A stretch of 64,000 bases of DNA, taken from NCBI GenBank assembly GCA_964406005.1, contig CAYOPZ010000010.1:1-64000 (forward strand), given 5' to 3'. The DNA comes from CAYOPZ01 sp964406005. Lineage in GTDB: Bacteria > Bacteroidota > Bacteroidia > Bacteroidales > SM23-62. Of this stretch, positions 28,007 through 35,861 are shown piece by piece. Each line of letters opens with the position of its first letter. The stretch's first letter is position 1. The position numbers were made by a program, and so were the translations under genes. Below the pieces are notes generated by a model. That model ran no database searches and was not told where the DNA came from. It saw only the letters and a list, made by a program, of their open reading frames with translations.

Positions 28007-30991
28007 ATGAACAAGTCCTTCAAGCCTGTATTTCTTCTGTTTATCAACTTTATACTATCCTTCACGCTCATTCAAATCACACAGGCCTCCGACATCCCCC
28101 TGCAAACAGGAGCGAATTCTCAGGAAGAGTTGGTGGACATAGTGCAGGACAGCCCGACGGGACTTCAGACAGACCACCCGGCCTTTGTACAGGAAGGGGA
28201 GGAAAATCACGGGGAGGTTACTGAAGGAGAGCATAAGAGCAATATGTACCCTCTCCTTTTTATTATCATTGCCCTGGTGATTGGCGCCGGAACCCGGCAC
28301 TGGCTCCGTAAAAGCCCGCTTCCTTTCACAGTATCTCTCCTGCTTATAGGCCTCGGGCTGGGCGCTGCAAACAGGCTGGGATGGTTCGGCATGTGGCACA
28401 TAGGTTCTCTTACCCTGAATGTGGAATTCCTGAACCAGTCGCTGAACTGGGCAGGTAAAATCGATCCCCATCTGATCTTATATATTTTTCTGCCGACCCT
28501 GATATTCGAGGCAGCCTTCGGCATGGACGTCCACACTTTTAAGAAATCATTCACAAATGCCTTCATGCTGGCCGTACCGGGAATCATCATTGCTCTTCTC
28601 CTGACCGGAGTCATCATCATGGGGATGAAAAGCGCCGGTATGGGTTTTGAAGGCTGGGGATGGACGCTCGCATTGCTTTTCGGTGCGGTTGTCAGTGCCA
28701 CAGACCCGGTGGCAGTTGTAGCGCTCCTGAAGGAACTGGGCGCAAGCAAAAAACTGGGGACCCTGATCGAAGGGGAATCCCTGCTTAACGATGGAACAGC
28801 CATTGTGATTTTTATGGTTTTTTTCCTTGCCCTTACCGGAGATGCATCCAATACCTCCCCGGTTCTGGAATTCATCAGGGTGGCCCTGGGAGGTACACTC
28901 GTGGGAATATTCTTCGGGTGGATCACCATCAGGTGGGTAAAAAAAGTATTTAATGACGCCCTGATCGAAATTACGGTAATCATCGCAGCAGCCTATCTCA
29001 CATTCTTTGTGGCGGAACATTTTCTGCATGTGTCAGGCGTACTGGGACTGGTTGCACTCGGACTGATGATGGCGGGAGTGGGCAGGACCCGGATCAGTCC
29101 GGAAGTGGAACTTTTCCTTCATGAATTCTGGGAACTGGCTGCTTTTATCGCCAATACGCTTATCTTCCTGATCGTCGGCGTGGTCATTGCCAACAATTCC
29201 CAGTTTACAAGCTACGACCTCCTGAAACTTCTTGTTGTATACATAGGCGTCCATATTGTCCGTGCCATCGTTATCCTCATTTTATATCCAGTTATGCGAA
29301 AAGCGGGGTACGGCCTGGGAAAGAAAGATTCCATCGTTCTCTGGTACGGGGCTTTGAGAGGGGCCATAGGACTGGCTCTGGCCTTGATTGTTGCAGGTGA
29401 AACCAGTATTGCCCAGGAGATCCGGGACGATTTTCTCTTTCTGACTGCCGGGCTTGTGACCCTGACCCTGCTTGTGAATGCAACCACGATCAAGTATGTT
29501 GTCAACGGGCTGGGCCTTACCAAAATCGCGCCGGCAAAAGCCCTGATGATGATCACAGCCAAGAATTACCTGCGTCAGAGTACGGAGAACGTCATCAGCA
29601 AATTCAAGAAAGACAGGTACCTCAACCGTGCCAACTGGGAGATTGTAAAAGAGTACCTTCCTGAAAAACCGGAAGTTGTAAATGAGGAGGAATTGCAGCT
29701 CGATTCTACCATTGCGGAAACCAGGAGAAGAATCCTGGAACGGGAAAAAAGCAGTTACTGGAACCAGTTCCAGGATGGCATGCTGGGACCCACTGCGGTA
29801 CGGAGGCTGACCGATACCATCCGGGAGATCATGGATGAGGGGGGACTGATATCACTGGCCAAAAGGAAAGATCTCGAACAGGAGTGGAAAACCCCGAAAA
29901 TCCTCGGAAAGCTTCAATCCATACCTGTTCTTGGCAAAATGGCTCAGCATTTTTTCTTCGAAAGGCTTGCAACAAGCTATGATTCGGCACGCGGGTTTGT
30001 ATATGCACAGGACGAGAACCTGAAGCTGATTGAAAACATGCTGATTGCCCAGGATGAAGAGAGCGGCAGCGTGGATGAAGCCAATCTGTCCATCATAGAG
30101 GAAGAGATCAATGAGAATAAAATCCATGGGCTTACCTTTCTCAGAAACCTGAGAAATTCATATCCGGAGATCTATAATGCCATCGCTACCCGCCAGGCCA
30201 TCCGCTCCGTGCTTAATTATGAAAAACGCATGGTAGAGAGATTGCTGTCAAAAGGGAGGATTGACTCGGGTGAATCAGGTAAAATCATATCCGGAATCGA
30301 GGAAAGAATGAAAATCCTGATGGATACTCCACCTTCCCTCGAACTTCCCAAACCCCTTGAATTGTTGCGTGAAATATCCTGGCTGACGGGGCTCGACGAG
30401 AAGATATTCAAGCGTGTGGTGGATGAATTTCAAAACCGTGTATATGCAGTAGATGCCACTCTTGTCAAAGAAAACGGTCCCGGTGACGGGTTGTTTGTTG
30501 TGGTCAGGGGACAGGTTAAGATATCTCTGAAAAAACAGGTGATTGACATCCTGGGGCCCGGAAGTATCATCGGGGAAATGGCCGTACTTACCGGGATGCA
30601 GAGAACGGCGACCGTTACCGCCGAATCTCCTGTGACAGTGCTCTGGATGAGCACAACGAAAATGAAAAACATCATGAAGGAATCCATGGATCTCGAAAAC
30701 AGGCTCTGGAAATTTGCATGTATGCGTTTTGCCATGAACCTGCTTAGCCATAAAAAACCTTATGATGACTGGCAGCAGAAGGAGTTCAGGCAATGGCTTT
30801 CAGCCGGTGACATAATCTATCCTGATGACCACGGGCATATAGACCTGAAGGGCAAGGTCGGGATACTGGTTACAGGGAAGGCCGTTGCACCAGACCAGAG
30901 TGTTACCCTGACCGCACCTGCAATACTGGCAACCTCAGAGTATGATTTCAGCTCCAATTCCAGGGTTTTCATAAGGGACCAGAAGAGATAA
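28007..30991 (+). CDS. CPA1-type Na+/H+ antiporter with C-terminal cyclic-nucleotide-binding domain (SOS1-like)
   Basis: This 994-residue inner-membrane protein has a signal-like N-terminus (residues 1-28), a hydrophilic segment, and a monovalent cation/proton antiporter domain of about 12 helices (about 75-510). The transport signature ATDPVAVVALLKELGASKKL is followed by EGESLLNDGTAIVIF, the conserved ion-site region of NHE/NhaP/SOS1 proteins. A long cytoplasmic tail with charged helices follows. A cNMP-binding fold lies at about residues 805-890 (FVVVRGQVKI ... LGPGSIIGEMAVLTGMQRTATV). Whether a nucleotide is really bound is unknown. It is followed after one base by a small membrane protein gene. 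Confidence 0.9.
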   Translation: MNKSFKPVFLLFINFILSFTLIQITQASDIPLQTGANSQEELVDIVQDSPTGLQTDHPAFVQEGEENHGEVTEGEHKSNMYPLLFIIIALVIGAGTRHWLRKSPLPFTVSLLLIGLGLGAANRLGWFGMWHIGSLTLNVEFLNQSLNWAGKIDPHLILYIFLPTLIFEAAFGMDVHTFKKSFTNAFMLAVPGIIIALLLTGVIIMGMKSAGMGFEGWGWTLALLFGAVVSATDPVAVVALLKELGASKKLGTLIEGESLLNDGTAIVIFMVFFLALTGDASNTSPVLEFIRVALGGTLVGIFFGWITIRWVKKVFNDALIEITVIIAAAYLTFFVAEHFLHVSGVLGLVALGLMMAGVGRTRISPEVELFLHEFWELAAFIANTLIFLIVGVVIANNSQFTSYDLLKLLVVYIGVHIVRAIVILILYPVMRKAGYGLGKKDSIVLWYGALRGAIGLALALIVAGETSIAQEIRDDFLFLTAGLVTLTLLVNATTIKYVVNGLGLTKIAPAKALMMITAKNYLRQSTENVISKFKKDRYLNRANWEIVKEYLPEKPEVVNEEELQLDSTIAETRRRILEREKSSYWNQFQDGMLGPTAVRRLTDTIREIMDEGGLISLAKRKDLEQEWKTPKILGKLQSIPVLGKMAQHFFFERLATSYDSARGFVYAQDENLKLIENMLIAQDEESGSVDEANLSIIEEEINENKIHGLTFLRNLRNSYPEIYNAIATRQAIRSVLNYEKRMVERLLSKGRIDSGESGKIISGIEERMKILMDTPPSLELPKPLELLREISWLTGLDEKIFKRVVDEFQNRVYAVDATLVKENGPGDGLFVVVRGQVKISLKKQVIDILGPGSIIGEMAVLTGMQRTATVTAESPVTVLWMSTTKMKNIMKESMDLENRLWKFACMRFAMNLLSHKKPYDDWQQKEFRQWLSAGDIIYPDDHGHIDLKGKVGILVTGKAVAPDQSVTLTAPAILATSEYDFSSNSRVFIRDQKR

Positions 30992-30992
30992 C

Positions 30993-31688
30993 ATGATCAC
31001 CGGGATCCCGGATAATAACAGGGGTATTGAGAGACTGGCCGGTCTTACGGGGCTCTTCATCTCAGTCTTCATTGTATCCGCAATCTTCACCAGTCTCGAT
31101 GTGGTCCCCGATTACATCAATATCCACGAAGACCTGTCATACCTGGGAGAGAATCTCCGGCGCTTCATGATAAATACGTGGATCTGGTTCATCAATGCCA
31201 TCCTTGTCATACTTTTCGGCCCTTTAATCCTGATGATTTTTCTTCCCCGCCAAAGACCGGGCGCTTACCTGTCGGCCTTTCTGATCTCATCTACCGGGAT
31301 TCTCTGCCTGATCTATTCCATTGCCGGTTACAACCTGATTTCCCTTGTGAAGGATTACCTGAAGACCACCGGGGAAGAGACGGAAATCATGGCCGGACTT
31401 TCCTATTATATCATGGTCACCAGGGGTAACCTTCATCTGGCAATATACACTCTGGCAGGGTTGAGCGCCGTGGTTTTCGGACTCCTGATCGCAAAGGCGG
31501 GATTTATCCCGAAATTCATAGGATGGATGGCTTCAATCGGAGGTCTGATGTATGCAGGCCTTGGATGGATCAGTACGGACAACCTTTTGTTTATGATCGG
31601 AAGACTGCTTTTTATTCTGTCTCTTATACTGCTGGGCAGCACATTATTAATAAAAGGCCTTAAAATACCAGAGCCCGAAAAGACATGA
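30993..31688 (+). CDS. Six-helix membrane protein, DUF4386-like
   Basis: The 231-residue protein has about six predicted membrane helices with short loops and no catalytic motif that I recognise. The N-terminal RGIERLAGLTGLFISVFIVSAI and the conserved spacing of helices resemble the DUF4386 family, whose function is unknown. The ATG lies one base after the antiporter's stop codon, so the two are almost certainly co-translated and may act together. It converges with the yebC gene, their stops being adjacent. Confidence 0.6.
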   Translation: MITGIPDNNRGIERLAGLTGLFISVFIVSAIFTSLDVVPDYINIHEDLSYLGENLRRFMINTWIWFINAILVILFGPLILMIFLPRQRPGAYLSAFLISSTGILCLIYSIAGYNLISLVKDYLKTTGEETEIMAGLSYYIMVTRGNLHLAIYTLAGLSAVVFGLLIAKAGFIPKFIGWMASIGGLMYAGLGWISTDNLLFMIGRLLFILSLILLGSTLLIKGLKIPEPEKT

Positions 31689-32432
31689 TCAGGTTTCAAG
31701 GGCGGCAATAAGACTGTCTGTCAGTTCCAGGTTGTGGTAAACGTTTTGCACATCCTCATCTTCTTCAAAATCTTCGATCACCTTTATAACCTTCATGGAA
31801 GACTCGTCATCCAGCTGTTTGGTGTCGCGGGGCACCCTCTGTAGCTCAGCCGTCTCCGGCTCCACCCCCAATTCTTCAAGTTTTTTCTGAACATTACCAA
31901 AATCTTCAAGCGCGGTCGTAATCACGAAAGCGTCTTCTTCAAGCTCTATATCTTCGACACCGGCATCAATGATCTCAAGTTCAAAATCATCAGGGTCCAG
32001 TTCTCCCCTCGGAACGGTAAAAACACCTTTCCTGTCGAACAGAAACCCGACCGAACCCGATGTGCCGAGGCTTCCTCCACACTTGTTAAACCTTGACCTG
32101 ATACTGCTGACCGTCCTGTTATGGTTGTCCGTTAAACATTCAATGAACAATGCGATCCCGTTGGGGCCAAAACCTTCGAACGTAGCTTCCTGAAGGGTAT
32201 CCGCCTCTTTGCTGGCCCGGCTGATGGCCCTGTCTATATTGTCCTTGGGCATATTAATGCCTTTTGCATTGGCCACTGCCAGCCGCAGCCTGGGATTCAT
32301 ATCAACATCAGGACCTCCTTCCCTGGTGGCAATCTGGATTTCCTTTGACACCCTCGAGAACATTTTCGATCTCTTTGCATCGTTGGCTCCCTTCTTGCGT
32401 CTTATGGTTGACCACTTGCTATGTCCGGACAT
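31689..32432 (-). CDS. YebC/PmpR/TACO1 family protein
   Basis: The 247-residue protein starts with the family signature SGHSKWSTIRRKKGANDAKRS. The family contains DNA-binding regulators and, as shown for several members, ribosome-associated factors that relieve stalling at proline-rich stretches. The FEGFGPNGIALFIECLTDNHNRT block near residue 85 is well conserved. Whether this copy acts on transcription or translation cannot be read from the sequence. A -7-like TAATTTTG lies 26-33 nt upstream. Confidence 0.93.
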   Translation of the reverse strand: MSGHSKWSTIRRKKGANDAKRSKMFSRVSKEIQIATREGGPDVDMNPRLRLAVANAKGINMPKDNIDRAISRASKEADTLQEATFEGFGPNGIALFIECLTDNHNRTVSSIRSRFNKCGGSLGTSGSVGFLFDRKGVFTVPRGELDPDDFELEIIDAGVEDIELEEDAFVITTALEDFGNVQKKLEELGVEPETAELQRVPRDTKQLDDESSMKVIKVIEDFEEDEDVQNVYHNLELTDSLIAALET

Positions 32433-32457
32433 GATAAGAATAAATTAATGTACCCTG

Positions 32458-32465
32458 CAAAATTA
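32458..32465 (-). promoter_or_regulatory. Probable -7 element of the yebC promoter
   Basis: On the minus strand TAATTTTG (32465-32458) matches TAnnTTTG exactly, 26 nt before the yebC ATG. A TTTG at 32491-32488 lies 22 nt further upstream, slightly longer than the usual 19-21 nt spacing. Confidence 0.45.
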
Positions 32466-32622
32466 AGAAAATGACTCATAATACAGGCAAACCTGATACA
32501 TATGTCTTTCCCCGGAAGATTTTCAATGTGATGAACTTTACAGTGGATAAAATGTTATATTCCATATGCATAAAAACCCTGTACAGGACCCAGAGGAACT
32601 GAAATCTTTGGAATGAAAATTG

Positions 32623-32630
32623 TACATTTG
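32623..32630 (+). promoter_or_regulatory. Probable -7 element deciding the start of the MG2/TonB-plug gene
   Basis: TACATTTG matches TAnnTTTG exactly. It would start transcription near 32635, downstream of the ATG at 32613 but upstream of the ATG at 32670, and so favours the latter as the true start. No good -33 box was found. Confidence 0.4.
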
Positions 32631-32669
32631 CCGAGACGGACAATTAAGGGAATATCCATCATCAGACCT

Positions 32670-35072
32670 ATGATTCCGACAAGGAGAATTATTGTATCTT
32701 CCATCCTGTTTCCGGCTGCTTTTCTGTTACTGTCTTACAGCCAGATAAATAAGAACGGACAGATACCGTTGCCAGGCCTGCCGGAAAATCTCAGCAATTA
32801 TTACATGTTGTATCCCCAGCAAAAGGTATATCTGCACCTGGACAAACTTGCCTATCAGGCAGGTGAGACATTATGGTACAGGGCATACCTTGTGGATGCA
32901 CGAACCCATAAGCCGGATACCATCAGTAAAAACCTTATCGTGGAACTTGTAAATTCGTTCGGCCAGATCAGCATGATACAGCAGTTGAAACTCAGCAGGG
33001 GGTTCAGCAACGGCGATTTCATGCTTCCCGATACCCTGCCCGAAGGTCTGTACCAGATCAAAGCTTATACCAACTGGATGAGAAATTTCGGGGAAGCGTA
33101 TTTTTACAGCAGGGAAGTCAATATCTGGAACCCGGAACATGCGATAAATCTTTACCGTGACGACAAGCTGGCCAATAAAAGATTTAAAAGAAAAAGCCAG
33201 CGGAAAGCAGGCAAGTGGGATGTGCAATTCTTTCCGGAAGGGGGATATCTTGTGGAAGGGCTCAGCAGCATGATCGGCTTTAAAGCCATGAATGAGCTCG
33301 GCCTGGGCATAGACGTATCAGGCGACATTGTAAATAAAAAGAACCGGAAAGTAGCGTCGTTGAACAGTTTGCACCTGGGAATGGGTGTATTCAGCCTGAC
33401 TCCCGAACCCGGCGAAAAATATTTCGCCCAGATCAGGGGAGAGGACGGGAAGAAAACCCGTTTCGCCCTGCCTGAAGCTCTGAAAACAGGGTATGTGCTG
33501 AATGTGACGAATCCATATGATTCCCTTATCCGTGTCAGGGTCAGGAGTAATCTCCCGGATGATCCGGTATTCCTGGTCTGTCATATCAGGGGACAGCTGA
33601 TACACACGGGAGAATATCAGATCAGCGGCGGGAATGCGAACATTGAAATTCCCCTGGTCAATGTTCCGGAAGGCATCATGCACATCACCCTTTTTGACAC
33701 AAAGCGGGAGCCACGGTGTGAGCGACTTGTATTTGTAAGATCCGATGATCTTCTGAACCTTGACTTACAATATGAGAAAAACAATTACGGAACAAAAGAG
33801 GAGGTAAAACTGTCCCTGAAGGCAACCGATGCTCAGGGAAATCCCGTTCAGGGAAATTTTTCCCTTGCAGTTTCTGACAGGGATCTGGATAATTTTGCCG
33901 GTGATTTCCAGTCGGGAATCGTATCCAATCTCCTTCTCACCTCTGACATTCCAGGAAAGATCGAAGATCCGGATTATTACTTCCTGCAGAATGATGCCAG
34001 GACCAGGCAGGCTCTTGATGTGCTCATGATGACCCAGGGCTGGAGAAGGTTTCTCTGGAACGACGTGATCAATGAGAACCTGATCCGGATCGATTATCCC
34101 ATTCAGAATGGATTGACCGTGCATGGAGGGGTGACCAGGGAATTCCTGAAGCTGCCCCTAAAAAATCTTCCTGTCACACTGACCGTCCTGAGCGAATTCA
34201 ATGATGTTTTTACAACCACGACCGACGACCAGGGCAGGTTCGTCTTCGATCTCCCCGATTACGAAGATACCATCAGCATTGAAATTACTGCACGTCGCAG
34301 GAACGGGAGGAAAAACCTGGTGATTTACATTGATGCCAGTGACCAGCCGGAAACGGAATCATTTTATTCGAGTTATTCAAGGGATATGATCGTGCAGGGT
34401 ACGAACGTTATCAAACCATTGCCCGAACCGGAAGAAGATACAATGCAGTCCAGGACAGAAGGCATTTACTACCAACCCGACTTTGTTCTTGAAGTGGATG
34501 AAAACATGGGCACCTATCAAAACGTGCTCGATATGATGAAGGGCCGTATCCCGGGAGTACAGGTTTCCGGGGACAATGTATTGATCAGGGGGACTTCATC
34601 GTTCCTCCTCAGCAATGAACCGCTTTTCCTGGTCGACAACGTACCCGTGAGTATTGACCATGTACTGTCCATGAATCCTATGGATGTGGAACGCATTGAA
34701 GTCCTTAAAGGGCCGAGTGCCGCTATTTACGGATCAAGAGGATCCAACGGAGTCATTGCGATCTTCACGAAGCAGGGAAGGTTTTTGATCAAGGGAAAGC
34801 TGGATTTCGATATGCTGGGCTACCATCATCCCCGCGAATTTTATTCCCCAAGATACGGAACAGGATTTGACAATATGATCGAGGATTTCAGGTCCTGTCT
34901 CTACTGGAAACCGGAAATACGCACAGATAAAGAAGGCAGGGCGGAGGTTTCCTTCTTCAATTCGGAAAAAACGGGAAGGTACTTTATCGTAGTGGAAGGG
35001 ATTACGGATGAAGGTCGGATCGGAAGCAGTGAAAGATCATACACGGTCAGAAATTCCGGTTCTGGCACCTGA
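32670..35072 (+). CDS. MG2-domain protein with SusC-type TonB plug domain but no barrel
   Basis: The 800-residue form starts at the ATG at 32670, giving a standard signal peptide (MIPTRRIIVSSILFPAAFLLL); a 19-residue longer form from 32613 is possible. The N-terminal part has an alpha-2-macroglobulin MG2-like module (KVYLHLDKLAYQAGETLWYRAYL). More Ig-like modules follow, then a region near residue 440 (MMTQGWRRFLW). At about 610-710 comes a complete TonB-dependent receptor plug (RIPGVQVSGDNVLIRGTSS ... PMDVERIEVLKGPSAAIYG). A short C-terminal domain ends the protein. The outer-membrane barrel is missing. Such proteins are widespread in Bacteroidota; the role is unknown, probably periplasmic or surface. 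Its last 36 nt overlap the convergent STAS gene. Confidence 0.82.
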   Translation: MIPTRRIIVSSILFPAAFLLLSYSQINKNGQIPLPGLPENLSNYYMLYPQQKVYLHLDKLAYQAGETLWYRAYLVDARTHKPDTISKNLIVELVNSFGQISMIQQLKLSRGFSNGDFMLPDTLPEGLYQIKAYTNWMRNFGEAYFYSREVNIWNPEHAINLYRDDKLANKRFKRKSQRKAGKWDVQFFPEGGYLVEGLSSMIGFKAMNELGLGIDVSGDIVNKKNRKVASLNSLHLGMGVFSLTPEPGEKYFAQIRGEDGKKTRFALPEALKTGYVLNVTNPYDSLIRVRVRSNLPDDPVFLVCHIRGQLIHTGEYQISGGNANIEIPLVNVPEGIMHITLFDTKREPRCERLVFVRSDDLLNLDLQYEKNNYGTKEEVKLSLKATDAQGNPVQGNFSLAVSDRDLDNFAGDFQSGIVSNLLLTSDIPGKIEDPDYYFLQNDARTRQALDVLMMTQGWRRFLWNDVINENLIRIDYPIQNGLTVHGGVTREFLKLPLKNLPVTLTVLSEFNDVFTTTTDDQGRFVFDLPDYEDTISIEITARRRNGRKNLVIYIDASDQPETESFYSSYSRDMIVQGTNVIKPLPEPEEDTMQSRTEGIYYQPDFVLEVDENMGTYQNVLDMMKGRIPGVQVSGDNVLIRGTSSFLLSNEPLFLVDNVPVSIDHVLSMNPMDVERIEVLKGPSAAIYGSRGSNGVIAIFTKQGRFLIKGKLDFDMLGYHHPREFYSPRYGTGFDNMIEDFRSCLYWKPEIRTDKEGRAEVSFFNSEKTGRYFIVVEGITDEGRIGSSERSYTVRNSGSGT

Positions 35073-35396
35073 AAACATCTCTGTTTTTACAGGGTCGATT
35101 TCAAAGAATATCTTCAGCTTCATAAGCTTCAGAAGTTCGTATACTTCCTGGGATACATCGGATATCCGGAACCTGCTGTTATTTTTCTCCGCCTGGCCGA
35201 CTACTTCCATAATGGCCTTAAAACCCGAACTGTCGATAAACTGAATGCCCTCCATACTGAGTTCAACCTCGTTTCCCGGAGTGGAGACATACCTCGACAA
35301 TTCTTCCCGGAGTTCATCAGCTATCAATGTATTTAGCCTGCGGGTCTTGAAAAATGAAATTCTGTGAAAATTGTCTTTGCTGCGTACTTTCAGCAT
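35037..35396 (-). CDS. STAS-domain protein (anti-sigma factor antagonist type)
   Basis: The 119-residue protein is a single STAS domain like SpoIIAA/RsbV. The conserved loop FIDSSGFKAIMEV places the phosphorylatable serine at Ser56 by analogy. The sequence IRFRISDVSQEV-like strand and LLKLMKLKIFFEI helix complete the fold. In other bacteria such proteins are switched by a serine kinase and phosphatase to control sigma factors or secretion. No partner kinase or sigma factor lies nearby. It overlaps the end of the preceding gene head-on, and the gene-free hairpin array lies upstream. Confidence 0.85.
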   Translation of the reverse strand: MLKVRSKDNFHRISFFKTRRLNTLIADELREELSRYVSTPGNEVELSMEGIQFIDSSGFKAIMEVVGQAEKNNSRFRISDVSQEVYELLKLMKLKIFFEIDPVKTEMFSGARTGISDRV

Positions 35397-35543
35397 TTAC
35401 AGTGCAATTGAAACAATGCTCGAAAATTATAATCATTAAATGACTTGGCCTGCCTTTCCGGACTTAACTTTTCAACAGATTTCTGTTAATTGAAGCTCCT
35501 CGCAACCTTAATCTGTGATTTGCCGGCCGTCAGTTCGTATAGG

Positions 35544-35609
35544 AGAAAGCAGATATAAAACCGCAGCTGGAAATCACAGATTTAAGGCTGCTCTTTATAT
35601 CTGCTTTCT
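35544..35609 (+). repeat. Compound hairpin A of the array
   Basis: The arms AGAAAGCAGATATAAA (35544-35559) and its exact complement (35594-35609) form 16 bp. They enclose a 34-nt core: an ACC/TC internal loop, a GCAGC/GCTGC stem, a TGG/AAG internal loop, then AAATC-ACA-GATTT. The core CCGCAGCTGG... from 35561 to 35591 is identical over 31 nt to the complement of the core in hairpin C. Confidence 0.85.
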
Positions 35610-35664
35610 TAAAATAGAATACAGTAAACAGCCTAAAACAGGATTAACCGGCTGCGGATTCATA

Positions 35665-35737
35665 TATGATCAGATCCTGTGAAACCGCAACCGACAAATC
35701 ACAGATTTAATGTTGCTCTTCACAGGATCTGATCATA
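35665..35737 (+). repeat. Compound hairpin B of the array
   Basis: The arms TATGATCAGATCCTGTGAA (35665-35683) and its exact complement (35719-35737) form 19 bp. The 35-nt core has the same layout as hairpin A, but the inner stem is GCAAC/GTTGC instead of GCAGC/GCTGC, a change on both sides that keeps pairing. The cap AAATC-ACA-GATTT is unchanged. Confidence 0.85.
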
Positions 35738-35787
35738 CTGAATACATAAAAATAGCTTGAAGCAAGATTTCCAGCTGCGGTTACATG

Positions 35788-35859
35788 CCTGACCGGATCA
35801 CGGGAAAAGCAGCCTTAAATCTGTGATTTCCAGCTGCGGGTTCACGTGATCCGGTCAGG
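35788..35859 (-). repeat. Compound hairpin C of the array, core in opposite orientation
   Basis: The arms CCTGACCGGATCACG (35788-35802) and its exact complement (35845-35859) form 15 bp. The core between them reads in the orientation opposite to A and B. The hairpin begins only 2 nt after the aspS stop codon (35864-35862, minus strand), so in an aspS transcript it would be the first structure of the 3' untranslated region. Confidence 0.85.
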
Positions 35860-35861
35860 AT

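Larger units (their letters stand above)
35502..35859. repeat. Array of three ~124-bp tandem units, each a degenerate core copy plus a long compound hairpin
   Basis: Each unit consists of an imperfect copy of a ~34-nt core (Z at about 35502-35535, Y at 35627-35661, X at 35749-35784) followed by a long perfect inverted repeat enclosing a good core (A 35544-35609, B 35665-35737, C 35788-35859). The centres of the three hairpins are at about 35577, 35702 and 35823, giving spacings of 125 and 121 nt. The cores share an invariant cap AAATC-ACA-GATTT (or its complement) flanked by a 5-bp stem. The outer stems differ between units but are fully paired within each. No family is recognised. Confidence 0.85.
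35397..35861. other. Gene-free region between STAS gene and aspS, filled by structured repeats
   Basis: This 465-nt stretch has no credible reading frame. About 35502-35859 is occupied by three tandem repeat units of roughly 124 bp, described separately. The first 100 nt hold the upstream region of the STAS gene and a small hairpin (AACAG-ATTT-CTGTT at 35474-35487). The whole stretch lies downstream of aspS on its sense strand, so it would be transcribed if aspS reads through. Confidence 0.8.

Noticed and set aside
35502..35859. CRISPR array, TIGR array or integron attC array
   Set aside because: The repeats are long hairpins with self-complementary arms, not short repeats with unique spacers. 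No Cas, Tas or integron integrase gene is in the window, and the box C/D or GTTRRRY/RYYYAAC ends expected of TIGR or attC units are absent.
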